Origin: Collinsella sp. UBA6357
GTDB lineage: Bacteria > Actinomycetota > Coriobacteriia > Coriobacteriales > Coriobacteriaceae
Assembly: GCA_002437815.1 (NCBI GenBank)
Contig: DJRP01000013.1
Span: forward strand, 1 to 54,205
Direction of reading: 5' to 3'
DNA: 54,205 bases
The notes beneath the pieces were generated by a model that made no database searches, was not told where the DNA came from, and worked only from the letters and a program-made list of their open reading frames with translations. The translations under genes were made by a program, and so were the position numbers. This document shows positions 41,966 through 49,868 of the stretch, piece after piece (the first letter of the stretch is position 1; each line of letters starts with the position of its first letter).

Positions 41966-42814
41966 CTAGCGCAGCCCGTCCTCGTCCTGACCAAAGGCGA
42001 CGTAATACCGGTTATAGAGCAGGTCGAATAGATAGGTGATGCCGTACTGCGCGAACACGGTGCGCTGGGAGGTCTCCATGCCGGGGGACAGACGCAAAGC
42101 GTGCGAAAAGCTCTCCATAGTCTCAAGGTCCGCATCGACCGTCACCAAAACGCGCTCGACCGGGGAGTCGGCAAGCGCCGCCTGCACGGCACGCGCGTAG
42201 TTGCCGTGTTCGGAAATAACGATCAACGCATCTTCGCGCCCCAGCGTCTCGAGTTGCGTCACATCGCCCGTCGAATCGGTCACGATATCGATAACTTTTC
42301 GCAGATAGAGCATGGACTGTTGAAACTGCCGCACGGCGCCGCTCGAGAAATCCGAAGTGAGGATGACGATGCGATGGGCCCGGTGCAAAAGCCCCGCCAA
42401 AAGATCAAGCGTCTCCACCGAAACGGCCCTATTGATGGTGCGGTCCATGTTGGCCAGCTCCGCCATCAGATAATCGCGATAGTTCTCATGGTCGGCATAG
42501 CGCGAGAACAGGCGGCGGTGGCGCGACCATTCCCATGCGTACGATTTAAGATCCGAGAAATTATCGAGACCGATCGACTGGCAAAAACGCCTGATGCCGG
42601 TTCGCGAGGTATAGCACTGCTCGGCCACGTCATAGACGTTGAGCTCGGCCAGGCGATCGAACCGCTCCAGAAAATAACGCGCCAGTGTGCTATCCATCGA
42701 ATCATGCGGGCTCTGGTTAACCACCGCGAGAAGCGAGTTCATAAGGCTGAAATGCCTAATGGAGGGCCGGCTGTCCTGAGGAGCACGAACGAGCTGGTCG
42801 GTGTCGTTATCCAT
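41966..42814 (-). CDS. RpiR-family regulator
   Basis: This 282-residue protein has an RpiR winged-helix domain (LARYFLERFDRLAELNVYDV then SRTGIRRFCQSIGLDNFSDL) and a SIS sugar-phosphate domain (RAHRIVILTSDFSSGAVRQF, EDALIVISEHGNYA). It lies directly upstream of the PTS and GH1 genes on the same strand, so it probably controls them in response to a sugar phosphate. The ATG at 42814 has AAGGGGG upstream. It diverges from the 2-hydroxyacid dehydrogenase gene. Confidence 0.92.
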   Translation of the reverse strand: MDNDTDQLVRAPQDSRPSIRHFSLMNSLLAVVNQSPHDSMDSTLARYFLERFDRLAELNVYDVAEQCYTSRTGIRRFCQSIGLDNFSDLKSYAWEWSRHRRLFSRYADHENYRDYLMAELANMDRTINRAVSVETLDLLAGLLHRAHRIVILTSDFSSGAVRQFQQSMLYLRKVIDIVTDSTGDVTQLETLGREDALIVISEHGNYARAVQAALADSPVERVLVTVDADLETMESFSHALRLSPGMETSQRTVFAQYGITYLFDLLYNRYYVAFGQDEDGLR

Positions 42815-42943
42815 GTGGCCCCCTTCGGCCGCGCGTGTCGATCCCGTCCATTATGCGCCAGAGCGGGACTGCTTGCGACCTGTCGTCCGGTGTAGACGTG
42901 AGACAATGGCTTTCGCCGAACCATTCCACCTAAGGGAGAACCC

Positions 42944-43879
42944 ATGAACGTCCTTTGTCTTTTGCCTGCCGAGGAAAAGCATCGCGCGCTGCTCGAATCG
43001 AGCGCGCCCGGGGCCGAGTTCGTGTATGCCTCCGCGGCCGAGGCGACGCGCGAGCAGGTCGCAGCGGCCGATGCGATTCTCGGCAACATCGACCCTGCAT
43101 TGCTCACCTCGGCCGTACATCTTCAGTTTCTGCAGCTGCAAAGCGCTGGATACGACAACTACCTCGCCGCCGGCACGGTGCCGACGACAGCACAGCTCGC
43201 CTGCTCCGTGGGCGCCTACGGCCAAGCCGTGAGCGAGCATATGTTTGCAATGGTGCTCGCCATGATCAAGCGCCTGCCCGGCTACCTCGACCTGCAGCGA
43301 GAGCATCGCTGGGAGGACCTGGGGACCGTGACCTCGCTCAAAGGGGCAAACGTGCTCGTGCTGGGCGCGGGCGACATCGGCATGCACTTCGCCACGCTCT
43401 GCCGCAACATGGGCGCACATGTGCACGGCATCAAGCGCCATCCGCTCGTCTATCCGCTCGTGTTCGAGGACATGGACGGCATGGACGCCCTTCCCGAACG
43501 CCTGGCCGAGGCCGATGTGGTCGCATCCTTTTTGCCGAGCACGCCCGAGACCCGCAAACTGGCAGACGCCGAGTTCTTCGCCGCGATGAAGCCCGGCGCA
43601 TTTTTCGCCAACGGCGGACGCGGCGATCTCGTGGTAGCGGATGACCTGGTCGCGGCCCTCGAGAGCGGACATATCGCCGGCGCCGCGGTCGACGTCACCG
43701 ACCCCGAGCCCTTGCCGGCGGATAGCCCGCTTTGGGACGCACCCAGCATGCTCATCACGCCGCACGTCTCGGGCTGGTTCCATCTGGCCGCAACGCTCGA
43801 CAACGTCGTGGCCATCGCAGCAGAGAACCTGCGCCACCTGCAAGCTCACGAGACCCTCCGCTGCTGGATCGAACACTAA
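42944..43879 (+). CDS. D-isomer 2-hydroxyacid dehydrogenase
   Basis: This 311-residue enzyme has the NAD fold NVLVLGAGDIGMHFATLC and catalytic positions in FFANGGRGDLV (Arg replaced by the GGRG context), DVTDPEPLPADSPLW (Glu) and MLITPHVSGW (His). It would reduce a 2-keto acid to a D-2-hydroxy acid. The N-terminal half is typical but diverged, so substrate is unclear. The start has AAGGGAG upstream. A 68-bp perfect palindrome begins two bases after its stop codon. Confidence 0.9.
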   Translation: MNVLCLLPAEEKHRALLESSAPGAEFVYASAAEATREQVAAADAILGNIDPALLTSAVHLQFLQLQSAGYDNYLAAGTVPTTAQLACSVGAYGQAVSEHMFAMVLAMIKRLPGYLDLQREHRWEDLGTVTSLKGANVLVLGAGDIGMHFATLCRNMGAHVHGIKRHPLVYPLVFEDMDGMDALPERLAEADVVASFLPSTPETRKLADAEFFAAMKPGAFFANGGRGDLVVADDLVAALESGHIAGAAVDVTDPEPLPADSPLWDAPSMLITPHVSGWFHLAATLDNVVAIAAENLRHLQAHETLRCWIEH

Positions 43880-43880
43880 A

Positions 43881-43948
43881 ACTGGTCCCAAAGTGCCAGG
43901 GGCGATGGGACCACGTGGTCCCATCGCCCCTGGCACTTTGGGACCAGT
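43881..43948. repeat. 68-bp perfect palindrome
   Basis: Positions 43881-43914 are the exact reverse complement of 43915-43948, with no loop and CCACGTGG at the centre. It fills the space between two convergent genes, two bases after one stop and six before the other. As RNA it gives the same hairpin on both strands, so it may end both transcripts. Confidence 0.92.
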
Positions 43949-43953
43949 CGGGG

Positions 43954-45342
43954 TTACAGTTCGACTGATTCGGCGCCGCTGACGTGCAGATCGCGGTTGT
44001 AGAACGCCGTGAGGGCGCGGATCGCGTACATCACGTCGCGCACGCCGCCGGTCTCGTAGCTCGAGTGCATGGCGAGCTGCGGCAGCCCCACGTCGACGGC
44101 ATGCATACTCGCCTGGATATTCGACAGGTTGCCGAGGGTCGAGCCGCCAGCCATGTCGCTTCTGTTGGCAAACGCCTGCGTGGGCACGTGCGCATCGTCG
44201 CAGATCGCCTGGAACACAGCGCGGCTGAAGGCGTCGGTGCAGTACTTTTGGTTCGCAGCCTCCTTGATCACGATGCCGCCGTTGAGCACGACCCGATTCT
44301 CGGCATCCGCCTTCTCGGGATGGCTCGGATGAACGGCATGTGCGTTGTCACAGCTCACAAGCATCGAGCCGGCCAGCGCACGGTGATAGGATTCCTCATC
44401 GAAGCCGAGCGACCCGTTGATGCGACCAAGCGTGTCGGCGAGGAACGTCGACATCGCACCCTGCTTGGTGTTGGAGCCAACCTCTTCGTTATCGAAACAG
44501 CAGAAGACCGAAACATCCGAGCCGTTGCTCGAACCAAGAAACGCCTGAAGCGACGTATAGGCGCAAGCGAGGTCGTCGAGCTTGGGGGTCGAGACGAACT
44601 CATCGGCCCAACCCCAGATGCGCGCGTCCTGGCGGTTGACCAAAAAGAGGTCGCGCCCCAGGATCTGTTCGGTCTCGACGCCGAGCTCATCGGCCACGAG
44701 CGCATCGAAGTCGCCGCGCTCAAGGGCGCCGGCGGAGAAGAGCGGGCACAGGTCGACGGCGCGGTTGGGCGCAAAACTGCCGTTGACGTCGCGCTGCATG
44801 TGGATGGCAAGGCTCGGGATGATTGCGACCTCGCGCTCGGTGGCGAAAAGACGGCTCTCGATACGATCGCCCTCACGCACGAGCACGCGCCCGGCAAGCG
44901 CGAGCGGACGGTCAAACCAGGTGTAGTCGATCATGCCGCCGTAGGCCTCGGTGTTGAGACGCAGGGTCTCGCCCGCACCGTCGAGCTCGGGCACGGCCTT
45001 GACCTTGAACGTGGGCGAATCGCTGTGGCTCGCCGCAAGCTGAAAGTGGTAATCGCCCGCGACGCCGTCCTCGCCCCACGTGGCCGCGAGGTCCTCACCC
45101 ACCTTGAACGCGATGACACTCGAGGTGTTGCGCTGTGTGTAGTAGCTGCCGCCCGGCTCGATGTCCCACGCCGCGCTCTCGGGCAGATAGGTAAAGCCAG
45201 CCTCGTCGAGCTCGGCCATGATGGTCGCCGCCGTGTGAAACATGCTCGGGCATGCCTCGATAAAGTCGATAAGGTCGGTCGCCGCCTCGATATCGTCCGG
45301 CGTCACGCCCTGCGCGTGCTTGGCTGCGTTCTCCTCCGCCAT
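43954..45342 (-). CDS. apeB: M18 aspartyl aminopeptidase
   Basis: This 462-residue enzyme removes N-terminal Asp or Glu. Zinc ligands are visible: His in LAASHSDSPTFK, Asp in KLDDLACAY, Glu pair in CFDNEEVGSNTKQGA, Asp in SCDNAHAVHPSH and His in LAMHSSYETGG. These are the M18 set in order. I chose the ATG at 45342, with GAAAGGGG seven bases upstream; a longer frame upstream lacks a site. A very long opposite-strand frame over this gene is a codon-bias shadow. Confidence 0.95.
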   Translation of the reverse strand: MAEENAAKHAQGVTPDDIEAATDLIDFIEACPSMFHTAATIMAELDEAGFTYLPESAAWDIEPGGSYYTQRNTSSVIAFKVGEDLAATWGEDGVAGDYHFQLAASHSDSPTFKVKAVPELDGAGETLRLNTEAYGGMIDYTWFDRPLALAGRVLVREGDRIESRLFATEREVAIIPSLAIHMQRDVNGSFAPNRAVDLCPLFSAGALERGDFDALVADELGVETEQILGRDLFLVNRQDARIWGWADEFVSTPKLDDLACAYTSLQAFLGSSNGSDVSVFCCFDNEEVGSNTKQGAMSTFLADTLGRINGSLGFDEESYHRALAGSMLVSCDNAHAVHPSHPEKADAENRVVLNGGIVIKEAANQKYCTDAFSRAVFQAICDDAHVPTQAFANRSDMAGGSTLGNLSNIQASMHAVDVGLPQLAMHSSYETGGVRDVMYAIRALTAFYNRDLHVSGAESVEL

Positions 45343-45613
45343 ATGCAATCCCCTTTCGGTCTGGTTGTCTCGTTCAAACCCCAGCATACTCCCGCGACCA
45401 CGTGGACTCGGCAAAATCATACGCGTGCCTCCGGTAGCATTTTGCTCAACAGGGCAAACGCTGACGAGTATCGCAGGCGTGTACGATTTTGCGGCAGACA
45501 CACGGACTTTACCGACCGGGGCACACCTCCGCATGGGCCGCTCGCCGGATTAGCCCGCACCTCTTGCGTCACCTTTGCGATAATGGCGATAACTGCAGCC
45601 GAAAGGAGCCGCC

Positions 45614-46693
45614 ATGAAACGCACCCGCCTTGCTGCCGCCGTCACCTGCGGCATTGCCGGAATAAGCGCCGCACTCGTCGGCGTGCGCTACCGCAAGCAG
45701 ATCAAAACCCTTCGATCCCTTGAACGGCTGACGGCGTACGAAGATGGGTTCGACCTCTATGCGATCGACGTCTCGTATCGCTATGATCTCGACCGCATCA
45801 TCGCCGCCGGCGTTCGCGATGATCAGGCCTATATCGATGCCGTGCTCGCCCAGGTGCTTCCGGGCATACCCGTACGCGTCGAAGCCCCCACGTTTGCCTG
45901 CAGCGCCTGTCGCGTCACCACGCCCGGCGGCGTGCTCACCGGCCGCAACTATGACTTCAAGGACGATACCTCAGCGTTGCTCGTGCGCTGCCATCCGCGT
46001 CGCGGCTACGCGTCGATCGGCTTCGCCGCGCTCAATAACCTTGGCAGCAATGCCCCACTCGATCACCTTGCCGGACGCGCCGCCGCGCTCATGGGCCCGT
46101 TTGCCCAGCTCGACGGTGTTAACGAATGCGGCGTCTCCATCGCTGTGCTCACCCTCGACTCGGCCCCCGTCGATCAAAACAGCGGGCTGCCGCTCATCAA
46201 CACCTCGCTCGCCATTCGTCTGGTGCTCGACCGCGCCGCGACCACGCAGGAAGCCGTCGATATACTGGCCAGCTTTGACATGCACGCCATGGCCGGACGC
46301 GACTACCACTTCTTTATCAACGACGCGGCAGGAGACGCACGCGTGGTCGAATGGGATCCGCGCGATTCCTCGCGCACGATCACGGTGACACCGGCACGTC
46401 AGATCACCAACTATTACGCGTGCTACGAGGACGAAGTTCAACCCAATCGCAAGAATGGCGAGCTCGGGCATGGTCGCGAGCGTGCGCTGGCGATCGCAGA
46501 GATTCTTGATGCAGTGGGCGATGCGGCAGACGAGAACACCGCTTGGGATGCCCTACGTGCCGCGGCGCAGGAGCCCAATCCCGAGGACATCACCAGCAAC
46601 ACGCAGTGGTCCGCCGTCTTCGACAACACCTTCCCCAGCGCAAGCATCACGTTGCGCCGTCATTGGGGTGACATATACGAGTTCGGTCTCTAG
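45614..46693 (+). CDS. Choloylglycine hydrolase-family (Ntn) amidase
   Basis: This 359-residue protein has a hydrophobic segment near 8-24 and then a linear amide C-N hydrolase domain. The likely nucleophile is Cys96, in FACSACRVTTPG, because the GRNYDF block begins 14 residues later, as in bile-salt and penicillin-V hydrolases; Cys99 is the alternative. Activation would need removal of the first 95 residues. Later landmarks are GVNECGVSIAVLTL and the C-terminal NTFPSASI. The true substrate (bile salt, acyl amide or lactone) is not evident. The start has AAAGGAG upstream. Confidence 0.85.
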   Translation: MKRTRLAAAVTCGIAGISAALVGVRYRKQIKTLRSLERLTAYEDGFDLYAIDVSYRYDLDRIIAAGVRDDQAYIDAVLAQVLPGIPVRVEAPTFACSACRVTTPGGVLTGRNYDFKDDTSALLVRCHPRRGYASIGFAALNNLGSNAPLDHLAGRAAALMGPFAQLDGVNECGVSIAVLTLDSAPVDQNSGLPLINTSLAIRLVLDRAATTQEAVDILASFDMHAMAGRDYHFFINDAAGDARVVEWDPRDSSRTITVTPARQITNYYACYEDEVQPNRKNGELGHGRERALAIAEILDAVGDAADENTAWDALRAAAQEPNPEDITSNTQWSAVFDNTFPSASITLRRHWGDIYEFGL

Positions 46694-46766
46694 AAGATAG
46701 GGCAACCGAGCCGCGCCGTCGTCCCTGACGGAGCTCGAACATTTCCATATCGCAGTGATGACACGT

Positions 46767-46798
46767 TTTACCCTCGCCTTACAGTCGGCGGGGGTAAA
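46767..46798 (+). promoter_or_regulatory. Leader hairpin before phosphofructokinase
   Basis: TTTACCC and GGGTAAA, with inner CGCC and GGCG, form a 12-pair stem with one wobble over an 8-nt loop, about 40 bp before the start codon. It may be a terminator of the upstream gene or an attenuator. Confidence 0.5.
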
Positions 46799-46838
46799 CT
46801 TATGCGCATGCCCAGAAAGCCTAAAGAAAGGTACTGTC

Positions 46839-47918
46839 ATGCTCAGGATCGGTCTTCTTACCAGCGGCGGCGACTGCCAAGCGCTCAATGCCACCATGCG
46901 CGGCATCGTCAAGACGCTCATGACCAACAGCAAAGAGCCTATCGAGATCTACGGCTTCGAGGACGGTTATCAGGGCCTCATCTACAGCAGATTCCGCGTC
47001 ATGAACCCGTCTGACTTCAGCGGCATCCTTACACGCGGCGGCACCATCCTGGGCACGAGCCGCACGCCGTTCAAGCGCCTCGACATCCCCGAGGCCGACG
47101 GCGTCGAAAAGGTTCCCGCCATGGTGCACACCTACCACAAGCTCAAGCTCGATTGTCTGTTCATGCTGGGCGGCAACGGCTCAACCAAGACGGCCAACCG
47201 TCTGCGCCAGGAGGGTCTCAACGTCATCGCGCTGCCCAAAACCATCGACAACGACACCTGGGGCACCGACATGACCTTTGGCTTTACAAGCGCCATCGAC
47301 GTGGCCACCAAATGTATCGACGACATCCACACCACCGCGAGTTCGCACGGCCGTGTCTTCGTGATCGAGATCATGGGCCACAAGGTCGGTTGGATTCCGC
47401 TGTACGCCGGCGTCGCAGGCGGAGCGGACGTCATCCTGATCCCCGAGATCCCCTACGACATGGACAACGTCATCAAGACGATCGAGCGCCGTATGGAGAC
47501 CGGCAGCCGCTTTACCATCGTGGCCGTCGCCGAGGGCGCTATCTCCAAGGAGGACGCGGCGCTGTCCAAAAAGGAGTACAAGAAGAAGGTGGCCGAGCGC
47601 ACGAGCCCGTCGATTGTCTATGACATCGCCAAGGAGATCGAGGCCAAAACCGGCCGCGAGACCCGCGTGGCCATTCCCGGGCACACTCAGCGCGGCGGCG
47701 AGCCCGACGCCCAGGACCGCATCTTTGCGACACAGTGCGGCGTCGAGGCGGCACTCGGTTGCCTGCGCGACGAGTTCGGCTACATGATCGCCCTGCGCGA
47801 TGGCAAGATGTGTCACATGCCGCTCGAGGATGTTGCCGGCAAGCTCAAGTACGTCGATCCCGAAAGCGACCTGGTACGCGAGGCAAAGTCCCTGGGCATC
47901 AGCTTCGGCGACGAATAA
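46839..47918 (+). CDS. pfkA: 6-phosphofructokinase
   Basis: This 359-residue enzyme phosphorylates fructose 6-phosphate in glycolysis. It has GLLTSGGDCQALNATMRG, LGGNGSTKTAN at 110-120, PKTIDNDTWGTD at 133-144 with the catalytic Asp137, and IEIMGHKVGWI. Gly114 (E. coli 104) with Lys134 (E. coli 124) is the combination of actinobacterial ATP-dependent enzymes; PPi-dependent ones have Asp at the first place. Asn113 replaces the Asp103 that binds Mg2+ in E. coli, which is unusual. The start has GAAAGG upstream. ATP use is likely, but PPi use cannot be excluded. Confidence 0.92.
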   Translation: MLRIGLLTSGGDCQALNATMRGIVKTLMTNSKEPIEIYGFEDGYQGLIYSRFRVMNPSDFSGILTRGGTILGTSRTPFKRLDIPEADGVEKVPAMVHTYHKLKLDCLFMLGGNGSTKTANRLRQEGLNVIALPKTIDNDTWGTDMTFGFTSAIDVATKCIDDIHTTASSHGRVFVIEIMGHKVGWIPLYAGVAGGADVILIPEIPYDMDNVIKTIERRMETGSRFTIVAVAEGAISKEDAALSKKEYKKKVAERTSPSIVYDIAKEIEAKTGRETRVAIPGHTQRGGEPDAQDRIFATQCGVEAALGCLRDEFGYMIALRDGKMCHMPLEDVAGKLKYVDPESDLVREAKSLGISFGDE

Positions 47919-48017
47919 CCCGGGCCGGATATCCGTCCCATCGGAGGGGCCGGAGTGGTTCGGTTTCTTGCTGTACGTACCCTGCTGAAAAACGCGTGGT
48001 TGGAGGCGTTTGTCTTC

Positions 48018-48139
48018 CGTTATGTGTAGGTAATTGGCTCCAACCGTTTTATACGCGCTTAAGCCGCTGTTTTACCTGCGGTTTTGTTCTTTAAAAAGCC
48101 GGGCTACTCCCGTAGTCCGGCTTTAACCTACACATAACG
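48018..48139. repeat. 122-bp element with 14-bp inverted ends
   Basis: CGTTATGTGTAGGT (48018-48031) and its exact reverse complement (48126-48139) bound the element. The 17-mer at 48072-48088 matches 36985-37001 exactly. It also contains a terminator hairpin. Confidence 0.7.
48093..48124 (-). terminator. Terminator of the flavodoxin gene
   Basis: On the minus strand a 13-pair stem with one wobble (AAAGCCGG outer arm) closes a 4-nt loop and is followed by TTTTT. Confidence 0.85.
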
Positions 48140-48160
48140 TGATATTAGGCTCGATCTTCG

Positions 48161-48646
48161 TTACATCCCCAGCGATTCGGCCCAGGATTTGAGCTCGCCA
48201 GCGCTCGCGCCGGCGGCGAATCGCTTCTGATCGACCCATTCAGCGCCCGGGGCGCTCGGCTTGAGCTCGTCCATCGATTTGCCCATCTGGCTCGAGCCAC
48301 TCGTGGCGAACAGGGCGATCTTTTTGCCAGCAAAATCCCCCGCCTCGATAAAAGTGTTCACGATCGTGGGCGCCACGTACCACCAGATCGGAAAACCGAC
48401 AAAGACCTCGTCGTACTGGTCAAGATCAGCCGGAACGCCCTTGATGGCCGGACGGAAGGATTTGTCCTCCATCTCGACGGTGCTGCGGCTCTTCTTGTCG
48501 GTCCAGTCAAGATCGGCCGCAGTATAGGGAACCTCCGGCTCAATCTCAAAAAGGTCGGCGCCAATCGCGGCAGCCAGGCGCTGAGCCACAGCACGCGTGA
48601 CGCCACCGTTACTGGCAGAGAAATAGGCTACGAGTTTCTTGGACAT
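48161..48646 (-). CDS. Flavodoxin-family protein
   Basis: This 161-residue protein has the flavodoxin start KLVAYFSASNGGVTRAVAQR and FVGFPIWWYVAPTIVNTFIE, the FMN-binding W/Y loop, then KKIALFATSGSSQMG. It matches the flavodoxin-like proteins that act in redox or stress responses rather than classical electron-carrier flavodoxins. Its promoter has the MerR-type 19-bp spacer and dyad shared with the aldo/keto reductase gene, so both are probably switched on together. Confidence 0.92.
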   Translation of the reverse strand: MSKKLVAYFSASNGGVTRAVAQRLAAAIGADLFEIEPEVPYTAADLDWTDKKSRSTVEMEDKSFRPAIKGVPADLDQYDEVFVGFPIWWYVAPTIVNTFIEAGDFAGKKIALFATSGSSQMGKSMDELKPSAPGAEWVDQKRFAAGASAGELKSWAESLGM

Positions 48647-48679
48647 GATAACTCCCCTCTCTTGGATGTGTGCATGTCC

Positions 48680-48710
48680 ATCCTAGTACCTTGGAGCAGC
48701 TCCAATGCAA
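48680..48710 (-). promoter_or_regulatory. MerR-type promoter of the flavodoxin gene
   Basis: On the minus strand TTGCAT (48705-48710) and TAGGAT (48680-48685) are 19 bp apart, with the dyad TGGAGCTGCTCCA between them. Eleven of 13 dyad bases equal those at the aldo/keto reductase gene or its complement. Confidence 0.78.
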
Positions 48711-48876
48711 GCCCGACGTGAGGACGAATGTCATAAATTCGCAGGTCAAAAACGCCTGCAACCGATGGTTGCGATACATTGGACGAGATTCCAACCAGAA
48801 TCGGTGGTAACGGCAGCGCGCCTTACGCATACTTCTTGCCGACGCGTCTCCCACACACCCAACGAAAGGAACCTTC

Positions 48877-49791
48877 ATGGATCTCGCGATGGCACAGCGC
48901 CTCGTCGACCGCCGCAAAGCCGCCGGTCTCTCCCAAGAAGCTCTTGCAACAAAACTCAACGTGAGTCGCCAGGCCGTCAGCAAATGGGAACGCAGCGAGT
49001 CTTCGCCCGACACCGACAACCTCATCGCGCTCGCCGCACTCTACGGCATATCACTCGACGAGCTGCTCTACGGCGAGTCAGCTGAACGCACCGACCGCGG
49101 AAAAGCCACACCAGTTGAAGAGGACGACAGCCTGCGGACAGACGACCCATCCTCTGAATCGAACCCTGGGGCCGCTTCAGAACCCTCAGTCAACATCTCC
49201 TGGCGTGAGGGCATCCACGTGAATGACCCCATCAAAGGCGAAGAAGTTCACGTGGGCTGGCGTGGCATCCATGTTGACAACGAGGCCAAAGGCGAACACG
49301 TGCACATCGGCCCCGGAGGTCTCCACGTCGATACACCCGAGGATGACGGCCACAGCGTTCACACCAACCCCGACGGCACGGTAACCATCGACGGCGAAAC
49401 TTACCACGATTGGCACGAGGCGCACGCCAAACTCGATCACCATGGTGGACAGTTTCACACCTCTGTCGGACGAGCGTGGAACAAGTTCCCCTTTCCTGCT
49501 CTGTTGCTACTAGCCTACCTTGCCATCGGCCTCATTTCTGGAAGCTGGGGCGTCGGGCTCTTTCTGGCCTTCCTTATCCCCGTCTACTACGCACTGGGAG
49601 ACTTTATCGACCGGCGCCAACTCTCCAAGCTCGTCGGAAGCATCTACGCATCGGCAGCCATCGCCTGGTTCTGCTACCAGTGGTTTTGTCTGGGACAGCC
49701 GCACCCCGCATGGCTCATCCTCTTCACGATCCCCGTGGTGCGTGCGCTCATGCGATGGTGCCGCAGGCAATGGAAGCGCCACCTCTCCTGA
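48877..49791 (+). CDS. XRE-type regulator with His-rich repeats and membrane tail
   Basis: This 304-residue protein has a Cro/CI-type helix-turn-helix in residues 1-65 (GLSQEALATKLNVSRQAVSK, then WERSESSPD). A polar linker leads to a repeat region near 110-160: EGIHVNDPIKGEEVHVG, RGIHVDNEAKGEHVHIG and GGLHVDTPEDDG. The last 100 residues hold about four membrane helices and a basic end. XRE domains with membrane tails are known in anaerobes, but the GIHV repeats, which look like beta turns with metal-capable His, are unusual. It could sense metal or envelope state. The start has AAAGGAA upstream. Confidence 0.85.
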   Translation: MDLAMAQRLVDRRKAAGLSQEALATKLNVSRQAVSKWERSESSPDTDNLIALAALYGISLDELLYGESAERTDRGKATPVEEDDSLRTDDPSSESNPGAASEPSVNISWREGIHVNDPIKGEEVHVGWRGIHVDNEAKGEHVHIGPGGLHVDTPEDDGHSVHTNPDGTVTIDGETYHDWHEAHAKLDHHGGQFHTSVGRAWNKFPFPALLLLAYLAIGLISGSWGVGLFLAFLIPVYYALGDFIDRRQLSKLVGSIYASAAIAWFCYQWFCLGQPHPAWLILFTIPVVRALMRWCRRQWKRHLS

Positions 49792-49868
49792 CCTGCGATT
49801 GGGGACGTAGCGTTTTTGCAGGCACCCATACGGCGACCTGTCAAAATACTACGTCCCCAATTGCAGGT
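49791..49868. repeat. 78-bp inverted repeat between convergent genes
   Basis: Arms at 49791-49810 and 49849-49868 match in 19 of 20 positions over a 38-bp centre. The left arm starts on the last base of the XRE stop codon and the right arm touches the ABC permease stop. The right arm sequence recurs at 54185-54205. Confidence 0.85.

Larger units (their letters stand above)
47919..48160. other. Spacer between pfkA and flavodoxin genes
   Basis: This 242-bp spacer between convergent genes has no gene. GGTTGGAG (47998-48005) pairs with CTCCAACC (48038-48045), nested with the element at 48018-48139 and the terminator at 48093-48124. Confidence 0.5.

Noticed and set aside
43984..45723. 579-codon plus-strand frame opposite the M18 peptidase
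   Set aside because: High-GC codon-bias shadow; all M18 zinc motifs are on the minus strand.
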